Of a stretch of DNA of 64,000 nt, positions 26,234-34,111 are shown one piece after another. Below the pieces are notes generated by a model. It worked only from the letters and a program-made list of their open reading frames with translations, ran no database searches and was not told where the DNA came from. Location of the stretch: the NCBI RefSeq assembly GCF_001592755.1, contig NZ_LUKF01000007.1:1-64000 (forward strand). Reading direction: 5' to 3'. The stretch comes from Bdellovibrio bacteriovorus (GTDB taxonomy: Bacteria; Bdellovibrionota; Bdellovibrionia; Bdellovibrionales; Bdellovibrionaceae). The stretch's first letter is position 1, and every line of letters starts with the position of its first letter. A program made the translations under genes and the position numbers.

Positions 26234-27031
26234 TTAAAGTTCTATACACCCATTGTCAAGGTCCTGGGGATAATAAACCTTCATTAAATAAAGGCCTTCC
26301 GCAGGGGCGGGGGGACCGGCTTTTCGACGGTCTTTGAAGCTTAAAATGCGCTCCATCTCTTGGGGATCTAAGCCCTTTCTCTCTAACATTAATGAGGTTC
26401 CCACAATATTGCGCACCATCTGCTTTAAAAAGCCGTTTCCGGTGACCGTAAATTGAAGAACGTCAGGACGACGCCACTCCCAATCCGCCTGATAAATCTC
26501 GCGCTCGGTATCTAAAACTGGTGTTCCGACCGACTGAAAGCTCTTAAAGTCATGATTTCCCAAAAGAAATTCAGAACTCGAGATCAGATGATGGATGTCG
26601 ATAGGCTTCCGTTCCCAAGCCATGTAACGAGCCAAATGAGCGCTGGGACGAGGGCGATTTAAAAGCAGATATCTATATGTCTTATGGGTCGCCGACAACG
26701 TCGCATGAAATTCTTGGGGAGCAATCCAGGCCTTTTTCACGACGATCGATGGAGGCAATTGAGAGTTCAAAGCCCAGCAGAAGTCCCATTTTTTAGCCGG
26801 ATCAATCTTGCGATGCGTAGAAAAGTGGCAGACTTGGTTCAGGGCATGAACCCCGGCATCAGTGCGGCCGGAAGCGAACAAGGTGATCTTTTCAGCAAAA
26901 ACCTTCTCTAAGGCCCTTTCGATCACATGGCCTACAGAAATCTGATCTTCTTGTTTTTGCTTCTGCCACCCGCAGAACCCGGTGCCGTCATAGGCCACGG
27001 TGAATTTCACTTTCGTCAACATGGGCGGCAA
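26234..27031 (-). CDS. truA: tRNA pseudouridine(38-40) synthase TruA
   Basis: TruA isomerises uridines at positions 38-40 of the tRNA anticodon arm. The 265-residue protein begins with VAYDGTGFCGWQKQ and contains the catalytic aspartate in FASGRTDAGVHALNQV, then KTYRYLLLN and FLKQMVRNIVGT. The first four residues may be extra, as an ATG three codons later also fits. Confidence 0.96.
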   Translation of the reverse strand: MPPMLTKVKFTVAYDGTGFCGWQKQKQEDQISVGHVIERALEKVFAEKITLFASGRTDAGVHALNQVCHFSTHRKIDPAKKWDFCWALNSQLPPSIVVKKAWIAPQEFHATLSATHKTYRYLLLNRPRPSAHLARYMAWERKPIDIHHLISSSEFLLGNHDFKSFQSVGTPVLDTEREIYQADWEWRRPDVLQFTVTGNGFLKQMVRNIVGTSLMLERKGLDPQEMERILSFKDRRKAGPPAPAEGLYLMKVYYPQDLDNGCIEL

Positions 27032-27121
27032 AGTATCAGCTTAGGTTCCTTGCGACAAGGCTATGTTTTCGTAGGCGCCGTCTCGGAAATTTTTCAACGG
27101 CGCCGACGATCTTTTAGGAGT

Positions 27122-27787
27122 CTATTTAGAAGTTTGAGGCTCTTCAGGCAAAGAAGGCTCTGTCGGCTCTTGCGGTTCCTGAGGCTTTGGTGGCTTCGGA
27201 GTCATCTTACAGATCTCAATCGTCGTCCCCTGCTGAACCAGGTTGTAGATTTCGTAGATCTCTTGATCCGTCACTGCGATACAACCTGCTGTCCAGTTGC
27301 TCGGATGGATGGCTCCGACAAACTTATTAAAATCCGGGCGAGATTTAGCATTCGGGAATCCGTGAATCATGATGTCGCCACCTGCGGACTTTCCTTTGGA
27401 CTTCGCATACTCAAGATCTTGCTTATTCGGGTAAGAGACATGAAGAGAAAGATAATAAGCACTCTTCGGATTCTTACCATCGATGTAGTAGATACCTTCC
27501 GGCGTTTTGTAGTCTCCCTCAAATTGTTTGTGACCTTCAGGGACAAGTCCGAAAGCGACCTTGTAAGACTTCACCATTACATCTTTGCTTAGAAGATAAA
27601 GCTCTTTGCGATCTTTACTCACAAGAATGCGGTCGATCTTGTTCTTTTTATCCAAACCGAAACGCTTGAACTGGTCTGAATTCAGACGAGGAAAGTTGTC
27701 GACACGTTGAATGTCATCACAGTAGCGAGTTTGTGCGAATGACAAAGACGTAATGAATAATCCGGTAAGAAGAATGAGTTTTTTCAT
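27122..27787 (-). CDS. L,D-transpeptidase (YkuD family) with Pro-rich tail
   Basis: The 221-residue protein has a signal peptide ending SLSFAQ and a YkuD domain whose active site is IMIHGFPN followed by NWTAGCIAVTDQEI, giving the catalytic Cys in TAGC and its partner His. Such enzymes form 3-3 peptidoglycan crosslinks or swap D-amino acids. In B. bacteriovorus, L,D-transpeptidases modify prey wall during invasion, so this could act on prey or on its own wall. The final 30 residues are a Pro/Glu/Lys tail (PKPPKPQEPQEPTEP) that is not part of the enzyme fold. Confidence 0.9.
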   Translation of the reverse strand: MKKLILLTGLFITSLSFAQTRYCDDIQRVDNFPRLNSDQFKRFGLDKKNKIDRILVSKDRKELYLLSKDVMVKSYKVAFGLVPEGHKQFEGDYKTPEGIYYIDGKNPKSAYYLSLHVSYPNKQDLEYAKSKGKSAGGDIMIHGFPNAKSRPDFNKFVGAIHPSNWTAGCIAVTDQEIYEIYNLVQQGTTIEICKMTPKPPKPQEPQEPTEPSLPEEPQTSK

Positions 27788-27933
27788 AGCGGAATTGATA
27801 GCACGGCCACCGAAAAAACCCCTAAAAATTTATAGCGTATTTCGCGGAACAAGTATGAATACAGCGAGCACGATTTAAAGTGGACTTCGCGGTGTACAGA
27901 CTGTAGTCACCTCTGTTCTCTTTTCACGGTGTA

Positions 27934-27962
27934 TTGACCACCCCTAAGGAAAGTCGTACTCC
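27934..27962 (+). promoter_or_regulatory. Weak promoter candidate for the small Cys-rich gene
   Basis: TTGACC (27934-27939) is a good -35 match; 17 bases further TACTCC is a poor -10. The following leader contains AAGGAGT before ATG 28004. Confidence 0.3.
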
Positions 27963-28003
27963 ATGCCATCTTTTTTTAATAACCAAATCCAAGGAGTAAA
28001 ATC

Positions 28004-28261
28004 ATGAAATCATTAATCGTAGGTTTGATGTTAGTTGTTTCTTCAACTGCAATGGCTCAAGAAGATATCGTTAGCCATCGTGAATCTGACTACCAAGTAG
28101 ACGTTCTTAGCTGGTGTGAAGAGAACTACGTAATGGGCCAAAACTCAAAAGGTGAAGTTGAAGTTCGTTACAACTGTTCTGAGCAAGGTTTGAAATGCAC
28201 AGCGGGTTCTATGTACCGTATGAACCGCACTATTCACTTCGCTTCTTGCCAACCTCAGTAA
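28004..28261 (+). CDS. Small secreted Cys-containing protein
   Basis: The 85-residue product has a strong ribosome site (AAGGAG), a signal peptide MKSLIVGLMLVVSSTAMA and a mature domain of about 67 residues with four Cys (WCEENY, YNCSE, LKCTAG and ASCQPQ), likely two disulfides. No family is recognised. Its last seven bases overlap the end of the convergent barrel gene, so neither gene has room for a terminator between them. The signal peptide is close to that of the gene at 23851, suggesting a group of small exported proteins. Confidence 0.7.
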   Translation: MKSLIVGLMLVVSSTAMAQEDIVSHRESDYQVDVLSWCEENYVMGQNSKGEVEVRYNCSEQGLKCTAGSMYRMNRTIHFASCQPQ

Positions 28262-29334
28262 TCGACTGTGATACCGGCACCCGCTATGCCGGAAGTGAAA
28301 TCCAGATCTTCATTGAAGGTCTGGAGATAGCGGTAGTCTAAAGACACCCACAAATTAGAGATGCCGTATTCCGATTTCAAAGTGAATGCGGTTTCTCGAT
28401 CCATCGCTGAAATATTAATTAACAATCCTGCAGCTCCGTAAGCACCCGGTGTTCCCACCGCAGATGGTGTGGCTCCGTCGTCACGAAATTCAGCCACTCC
28501 GATATAAGTTCCACCACCAGAAACATAAGGCGCGAACCACTGACGATCCATCCACTCCAAACGATAGACAAGTCCCAAGTTCAAAGGCACAGCTAAGAAC
28601 GTGTAACTTTCTTTCGCTTCTTGTCCGACTAAGTCCCCTTCGATGAAGCGGCCTTTGCCATTAGCGATCATAAAACCAAAGCCCGCTTGAATACCGAATT
28701 TTCCGTAGCCATTAAAGGGCTGCCACTCATAATCAAACATGAAAAGTGGCTGAGAAGATCCTGAATACATTGTATCGAAGCTTGTCGTCCCATCCGCTGA
28801 AATAATTCGTGGTGGATCGATCAAACCCAGACGGAAACTTCCGGTGTGATTGTATTCACCCGACTCTTTGGTGCGATAGATGTAAGCGCCTTCTTTAGTG
28901 ATCGCGATCAAACCATTCGCCGCTTGAGGATGTTCGATGTACTCGGTCCCACCACGAGCAGAACGACGAATCACTTTACCTTGCTGAATCGGACTTGCCG
29001 GTTTGACTTCAACCACTGGAGCTGGAGGCGCAGGAACCACTTCAGGTTCTTCGGCGACAACAGGAGATTCATCTTCGATTGACAGCTCTTCTTCTAAGTC
29101 TTTATTCGGATCGGCGTCTTCATTCAGATTCACCGTTTCTTTTTGCGGCGGTTGAAGATTTGATTCCGGAGCGGCACTTTGAATTTCGTCTTCAATGCTT
29201 AAGGCCTCTGAATCAAATTCGGTGTCTTCTTGAACAAACGGAGGTTCTTGCGGAGCCGACTCGGCCTCTTGCGCTTGAACTGTGTGAAACGAAACCACTG
29301 CTAAAAGAGCGATAAAATATTTCGACCAAGTCAC
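28255..29334 (-). CDS. Outer-membrane barrel protein with acidic Pro/Glu-rich segment
   Basis: The 359-residue product starts at GTG after GAGGTGAACT. It has a signal peptide, an acidic Glu/Pro-rich linker (about 22-118) in which a LSIEDE motif occurs twice, and a C-terminal beta-barrel-like domain (about 120-359) of repeated aromatic-glycine strands ending in Tyr. The start overlaps the stop of the upstream CFI-box gene (GTGA), so the two are translationally coupled and may act together at the surface. Function unknown. Confidence 0.65.
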   Translation of the reverse strand: MTWSKYFIALLAVVSFHTVQAQEAESAPQEPPFVQEDTEFDSEALSIEDEIQSAAPESNLQPPQKETVNLNEDADPNKDLEEELSIEDESPVVAEEPEVVPAPPAPVVEVKPASPIQQGKVIRRSARGGTEYIEHPQAANGLIAITKEGAYIYRTKESGEYNHTGSFRLGLIDPPRIISADGTTSFDTMYSGSSQPLFMFDYEWQPFNGYGKFGIQAGFGFMIANGKGRFIEGDLVGQEAKESYTFLAVPLNLGLVYRLEWMDRQWFAPYVSGGGTYIGVAEFRDDGATPSAVGTPGAYGAAGLLINISAMDRETAFTLKSEYGISNLWVSLDYRYLQTFNEDLDFTSGIAGAGITVDY

Positions 29335-30659
29335 AGTTCACCTCGGAATCGACGGCCTAAAATCAAACGGCGATAAAGACCATAAATAGTCACGCCACCC
29401 AAAGAAAGAAGGGCAAAAGCAGTCCAAAATCCTAAAGCCACACTGGCACGCGCAAATAAAAGCAAAGGCCATAAAGCCGCGCGGACTGCCGCTTTCGCAA
29501 CTTCGCTTTCGGCAATCAGGTTCGCATAGTAAGGACTGTGTTTGTAATAGAACTTAACAAAAGCTTTTCCCCATTTGCTAGGAAGAAGGAACTTGTTACG
29601 GAACTCACGGAAGCTTTCCACTTCGGGTGCCATCTGACTGCCGAAAGCCGCGGTCGCAATGAAGCAGCTTTTATCATCCAGCAATCCCACAACCGCTGCC
29701 GGCGTACCGCAAAGCTCAGCCGCAGTCACTGGTGATCCCGAGCTTCCCGGAATCGGCGTGAAATGAGAAATCACACCCGTCATATCCATATTCGCCATGA
29801 CCATGCAATAGCGCTGACCATTGACCAGACCATCCACGCGATCATCAACAATCGGAGGATTTGCGGAACGATTCACCGGAAGTTCAAACATCGACGAAGC
29901 GTTGCTGATACTTGCAATCGTCGTATTGTCGTCGGTAACAAAAGGTTCGTAAAAGAAAACAACCGAGCGGAATTCTACACCGGGAGCTGGTGAAGCCGGA
30001 TACCCATCCGAGTAAACCATGTTTTCTACGTAAAGTTTTTCATCACCCGGAAAGACATTGAAGTGACAGAACCCTTGGTTCGCAGCAACTGGAGCTGTAT
30101 TGCAATCTGTATAAAGAGAATCAGAACCATCCGCAGCAGCCACACGCGTATTCAACCTAAATGTCATTGAATCCGTTGCCGCTGATCCACCGGATGTCGT
30201 GTTGATTCCAACAACCAAATCCTTATTCATGCTGCTATCGCAATTGCCGACACCCGCAGCTTGGCAGATTTCAGCCCACGTCGCTTGAAACGTCAGAACA
30301 CCACTGTCGAAAGTCCAAGGCAGAGTAGAGCTGACATCGTCTTCGCCAATTTTCGCATAAACCGTCCCCGTCGTGTTCGTCGAAGTCATTTGAATGACTA
30401 AACGAAGATTGGGATAAGCGCTGGTTCTGTTACACGAAAAAAGTTTTCCGCCCGCAGAAGTTCCTGTGCAGCTGTCACAAGTAAAAGATCCGTCACCAGT
30501 ACAGGCGACCGCCGGAGTAAACCCCGCATAAATAATAGGTTTCGCTGGATCAGAAAGATCACGGTTTGAGTCGCCAGAAATAGAATTCAAAGTCATGGTG
30601 GCATGACTGCTGAACGAAAGAAGGAAAATGCTGGCTGCCGTGATTACAGAAAGCTTCAT
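29331..30659 (-). CDS. CFI-box-CTERM domain protein, exported
   Basis: I start at ATG 30659 (MKLSVITAASIFLLSFSSHA), which gives a clean signal peptide; the frame remains open to a TTG at 30695. The ectodomain (about 20-340) has several Cys and resembles a series of beta domains. The C terminus has the CFI-box (SCFIATAAFGS), then a conserved FREFRNKFLLPSKWGKAFV region, a membrane helix (about 405-428) and a basic tail. This resembles known C-terminal sorting signals that are processed or retained in the membrane. The partner barrel gene follows with overlapping start and stop. Confidence 0.75.
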   Translation of the reverse strand: MKLSVITAASIFLLSFSSHATMTLNSISGDSNRDLSDPAKPIIYAGFTPAVACTGDGSFTCDSCTGTSAGGKLFSCNRTSAYPNLRLVIQMTSTNTTGTVYAKIGEDDVSSTLPWTFDSGVLTFQATWAEICQAAGVGNCDSSMNKDLVVGINTTSGGSAATDSMTFRLNTRVAAADGSDSLYTDCNTAPVAANQGFCHFNVFPGDEKLYVENMVYSDGYPASPAPGVEFRSVVFFYEPFVTDDNTTIASISNASSMFELPVNRSANPPIVDDRVDGLVNGQRYCMVMANMDMTGVISHFTPIPGSSGSPVTAAELCGTPAAVVGLLDDKSCFIATAAFGSQMAPEVESFREFRNKFLLPSKWGKAFVKFYYKHSPYYANLIAESEVAKAAVRAALWPLLLFARASVALGFWTAFALLSLGGVTIYGLYRRLILGRRFRGEL

Positions 30660-30742
30660 CCTTTTAATCGAACCATGCGAAGGTCGAGATGTCAAAAAAA
30701 GCTCAAACTCAAGACCTTCGTCGAATCAGACGGGGATTATGT

Positions 30743-30768
30743 AAAAAGGTGGGAAAACCCACCTTTTT
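30743..30768 (-). terminator. Terminator after asd
   Basis: AAAAAGGTGGG pairs with CCCACCTTTTT around TTTT, starting one to two bases after the asd stop codon on the minus strand. Confidence 0.88.
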
Positions 30769-30769
30769 A

Positions 30770-31777
30770 TTAACTGAAGAAGATTTGTTCGGCGATTTGG
30801 ATACCGTTCAGAGCAGCCCCTTTACGGATATTGTCTGAAACCACCCACATCAACCACATTTTTGGGTTCTCGGGATCGCGATGCACGCGTCCCACGTACA
30901 CAGGGTCTTTGCCAGAAACATCGCGGGCCAAAGGATAAACACTTTTCTTAGGTTCATCTTGAAGCACAATGCCTTTGAATTCGGAAAGTGTCGCCATGAC
31001 TTGATCGCGGCTGACTTCTTTGTTCAAAGTCACCCACACAGATTCGCTGTGCGCATTCAATGCGGGGATACGAACTGTGAACGCCGAAACTTTCAGTTTG
31101 TCCTGACCCAAGATCTTGCGCGTTTCTTTCATGATTTTGACTTCTTCACTGCAGTAGCCATCGTCATTAAAAGAACCGATTTGCGGGATACAGTTAAAAA
31201 GAATCGTATGCGGGAATGTTTTTGGTTGATGATCGTCTTTGTGATTTGACGTTTGCTCCATCAACTCATCATAGCCACCTTGTCCAGCGCCACTCACCGC
31301 TTGATAAGTGCTGACTCGCACTTCTTCTAAACCAAACTTATCCAAAAGTGGTTTTAGTGCCACAACCAACTGAATGGTTGAGCAGTTTGGATTAGCAATG
31401 ATTTGCGGCTTGGAATCTTTAGTGACTAAGTTGCCATTCACTTCCGGAACTACCAGCACTGTGTCTGGATCCATACGGAAAGCGGCCGAGTTATCAACAG
31501 CAAACGCACCGGCTTTCACCGCCTTAGGTGCCCACTCTTTAGAAATATCATCACCGGAAGAAAAGAACACAAGATCAAGGCCGTCAAAGCAGCCCTCTTT
31601 AAGGACTTGCACCGGCCAAGAAGTGCCCTGCAAATCGATTTTCTTTCCTAGTGAGTTCTCAGATGCAAAAGGGCGCAGCTCCTGAATGGGAAAACTGCGC
31701 TCTTCAAGAAGTTTCATGAAAGTTTGGCCTACCATGCCGGTAGCGCCAACGACTCCGACTTTAAGTTTTCTTTTCAT
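30770..31777 (-). CDS. asd: Aspartate-semialdehyde dehydrogenase
   Basis: Asd reduces aspartyl phosphate to aspartate semialdehyde with NADPH, the branch point to lysine/diaminopimelate, threonine and methionine. The 335-residue protein has the nucleotide fold GVVGATGMVGQ, the catalytic cysteine in ANPNCSTIQ, the SGAGQGG loop and a His in the RIPALNAHSE motif. It overlaps the pssA gene by 17 bases, suggesting coupling of cell-wall precursor and phospholipid synthesis genes. Confidence 0.96.
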   Translation of the reverse strand: MKRKLKVGVVGATGMVGQTFMKLLEERSFPIQELRPFASENSLGKKIDLQGTSWPVQVLKEGCFDGLDLVFFSSGDDISKEWAPKAVKAGAFAVDNSAAFRMDPDTVLVVPEVNGNLVTKDSKPQIIANPNCSTIQLVVALKPLLDKFGLEEVRVSTYQAVSGAGQGGYDELMEQTSNHKDDHQPKTFPHTILFNCIPQIGSFNDDGYCSEEVKIMKETRKILGQDKLKVSAFTVRIPALNAHSESVWVTLNKEVSRDQVMATLSEFKGIVLQDEPKKSVYPLARDVSGKDPVYVGRVHRDPENPKMWLMWVVSDNIRKGAALNGIQIAEQIFFS

Positions 31778-32615
31778 CTTTCTTCGCCTCTTCTTCCTCT
31801 TCTTCGAGGACTAAGTCACTCTCGTGCACTTGCGCGGGAGCATACACACTGGGCTTAATTTTACGAATGTTCTTTCCAAGCTTGAAGACACCGAAAACTG
31901 CACCCAAAGCGGCATAACCCATGAAAAGCACGAACAGCATCACTTCAGGGCGAAGTGCAACGACAACCAAAACACCGACACCCAAAATCAGGTAACGGAA
32001 TGGAAGGCGCTCTTTCAGATCTAAATCTTTAAAGCTACGGAAACGGAAGTTACTTACCATCACTAGCGCCAAAAGGATCGTCATGATCAAAAGACCATAG
32101 TTACCTAGTGGCTCTAATTCCAAATCTTGGAAGGCAAGAACTGAAGAAGCTACGATACCCGCAGCCATCGGAATTGGTAAACCTTGGAAATAGTTTTTTT
32201 CAACAACGTTTGCTTGAACGTTGAAACGCGCCAAACGAAGAGCACCGCAAGCTACGAAAAGGAAGCACGCCACCCAACCCAAGCGACCAAACGGCTGAAG
32301 CGCCCACAAGAACAATAAAGTCCCTGGAGCCATACCAAAGCTGACAAGGTCACATAAAGAATCGTATTCGGCACCGAACTTACTTGTTGAACGAGTCAAA
32401 CGCGCCAAACGACCATCTAATTGGTCAAAGACCGCCGCAACAACAATTGCATAAGCGGCATAAAGATAATTTCCTTTGATAGATTGAATCACTGCAAAGA
32501 AACCAGAGAACAAGTTTCCTGTCGTCATCAAATTCGGAAGAATATAGATATACATTGCCAAGCGCTGTGCTTTGGCATCTTCGGAATCAATTTTTTCTAG
32601 ATGAGTATCTGCCAT
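31761..32615 (-). CDS. pssA: CDP-diacylglycerol-serine O-phosphatidyltransferase
   Basis: PssA makes phosphatidylserine, the precursor of phosphatidylethanolamine. The CDP-alcohol phosphotransferase signature (D-x2-DG-x2-AR-x8-G-x3-D-x3-D) is complete in DQLDGRLARLTRSTSKFGAE followed by YDSLCD. Six to eight hydrophobic helices follow. The C terminus is charged and acidic (EEEEEAKKDEKK). The start has a good ribosome site (GGGAGAAG). No phosphatidylserine decarboxylase gene is beside it. Confidence 0.93.
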   Translation of the reverse strand: MADTHLEKIDSEDAKAQRLAMYIYILPNLMTTGNLFSGFFAVIQSIKGNYLYAAYAIVVAAVFDQLDGRLARLTRSTSKFGAEYDSLCDLVSFGMAPGTLLFLWALQPFGRLGWVACFLFVACGALRLARFNVQANVVEKNYFQGLPIPMAAGIVASSVLAFQDLELEPLGNYGLLIMTILLALVMVSNFRFRSFKDLDLKERLPFRYLILGVGVLVVVALRPEVMLFVLFMGYAALGAVFGVFKLGKNIRKIKPSVYAPAQVHESDLVLEEEEEEAKKDEKKT

Positions 32616-32652
32616 TGTCTTCTCCCGCCATGTGGTCCATGGCAGGGAAACA

Positions 32653-33318
32653 TTATCCTACAGTGGCAAAAAATCCAAAGAAATAAAACAGGATGGTGAG
32701 GCCAACGGCGCTCATCACAGGCAAAGTCAGGTTGTCATCAAGCTTTCCGATGGGAATAAGCTCTGCAAATGCACCGACAAGACCGGCGAACAAGCTGACC
32801 ACGACGATGCGATCCATGAGATAATTGTGATATAGCAAGTAGAAGAAAGTAAGTGCGGCGCAAACAAAGAACGCTGCCATGAAGCCTTGGATTGATTTAT
32901 GTCCAAAGATTTTATCTTTACCGTACAAAATTCCAAAGTAACTTGCGATGGGATCTGCGAAAGCCAAGAACAATAAAGTCAAAGCTACGATCTGACGAGG
33001 AAACAAAATATCAACAATAAGAACGCCCGAAAGTAAGAACGTCGTCCCCGCCAACTTTTTTACTTCGCTTTGGCGCATGATCGGTTTGAAAGCGTGCACG
33101 GCCCAATCATTGAGAGCTGCATTTTTTTGACGCAAAAAATCGAAAGGAACAAACATCAACCAAGCGGCCACAAGAATTGTCATAGACACAGCCGGCGGAA
33201 GATAGACGTACGCAAGGAACATCACGGAGACTCCCGACATATGCCATATTTTTCGAGCATAATGAATGTCCGAACGCTTCTTTAAATCCACTGGCTGTAA
33301 AAATCCTTCAAGTAACAT
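32653..33318 (-). CDS. Dolichol kinase-like / phosphatidate cytidylyltransferase-like membrane protein
   Basis: This 221-residue, six- to seven-helix membrane protein has the motifs of the SEC59/dolichol kinase-type family: ARKIWHMSG near the N terminus, FLAFADPIASYFGILYGK and FGHKSIQGFMAAF. Members phosphorylate polyprenols, phytol or diacylglycerol, often with CTP. I start at ATG 33318; the frame begins one codon earlier at TTG. It is 37 bases upstream of pssA on the same strand, so a lipid-metabolism role fits, but the substrate is unknown. Confidence 0.75.
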   Translation of the reverse strand: MLLEGFLQPVDLKKRSDIHYARKIWHMSGVSVMFLAYVYLPPAVSMTILVAAWLMFVPFDFLRQKNAALNDWAVHAFKPIMRQSEVKKLAGTTFLLSGVLIVDILFPRQIVALTLLFLAFADPIASYFGILYGKDKIFGHKSIQGFMAAFFVCAALTFFYLLYHNYLMDRIVVVSLFAGLVGAFAELIPIGKLDDNLTLPVMSAVGLTILFYFFGFFATVG

Positions 33319-33409
33319 CAATTTTATCCCACGTTAGGCATCCGTAAAGGGGCCTGGAGTGTGCTAAATTTGCAACGCCGGCGGCTACCTTAAAGGGTGA
33401 GGAACGGAA

Positions 33410-33426
33410 GATCAATTTAATTGATC
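33410..33426. promoter_or_regulatory. 17-bp palindrome between convergently arranged operons
   Basis: GATCAATT and AATTGATC are perfect arms around a single T. It lies between the stop of the gene at 33467 and the start of the dolichol-kinase-like gene, both on the minus strand, so it could be an operator for the latter. There is no T run on either side. Confidence 0.35.
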
Positions 33427-33466
33427 CTACTCTAGCTGAGTGCATTAAGATATTGATTTGTTTATG

Positions 33467-33973
33467 TTAAATCTTAGACGAATGAATACGAACAACCTCT
33501 TCCACGGCTTTTCCAGAGCGTTCGCGATAACGAATCGCGATTTCATTGTCGCCATTCTGAAGTTGGATGAGGTCGGTTTGATATTTGTCAGCACCGCTGT
33601 TGAAGATCGAAGCAGTGTAACCATTGCTCTTATTAATGATTTCAAGCTCCCCGTCTTTCAGATTTTTTAGACAGTTCTTTCCTTGAAATTGAACATAGCC
33701 ACCCGTCACCGTCACTTTGCCTGCCGCTTTTTTTGCGCAGTTCAAATCGTAGTGAGTGAAATGGGACAAAGCTGCTGGAGCTTGTACGGACGCACCTTGA
33801 GGCACGCTTGCAGGCTCACGTTGAGAAAGAGTTGGCGACGTTTGCACATCCGCAGTGACGACTTCAATAGGATCATTGCTTGTCAGCGTGAAAAACGTAG
33901 GGATGCCTAGAAGCGCTACAAGAAAAGACGTAATAATAAGGAAATGAGTATCTGTTGGCTGACTCTTAAACAT
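33467..33973 (-). CDS. Membrane-anchored periplasmic protein of unknown function
   Basis: The 168-residue protein has an N-terminal hydrophobic anchor (about 10-30), a Ser/Pro/Ala-rich linker (about 35-70) and a small beta-rich domain with two Cys (LNCAKK and KNCLKN) that may pair. The domain end reads EIAIRYRERSG. A good ribosome site (AGGATATT) precedes the start. No family recognised. Confidence 0.65.
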   Translation of the reverse strand: MFKSQPTDTHFLIITSFLVALLGIPTFFTLTSNDPIEVVTADVQTSPTLSQREPASVPQGASVQAPAALSHFTHYDLNCAKKAAGKVTVTGGYVQFQGKNCLKNLKDGELEIINKSNGYTASIFNSGADKYQTDLIQLQNGDNEIAIRYRERSGKAVEEVVRIHSSKI

Positions 33974-34111
33974 AATATCCTAGATCGGATATTTGCTTCC
34001 AGACTTTAGCCGTATCAATTTGAGAAACTAAACAGAATTACCGGCTGTTTCCTCAAGTTTTTCCACATTTCTTCCGTATTTAAGTCTAGTAAACTTTCGG
34101 GGGAATGTTGA

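Noticed and set aside
30660-30695. TTG start that lengthens the CFI-box protein
   Set aside because: It would put a polar segment before the signal peptide.
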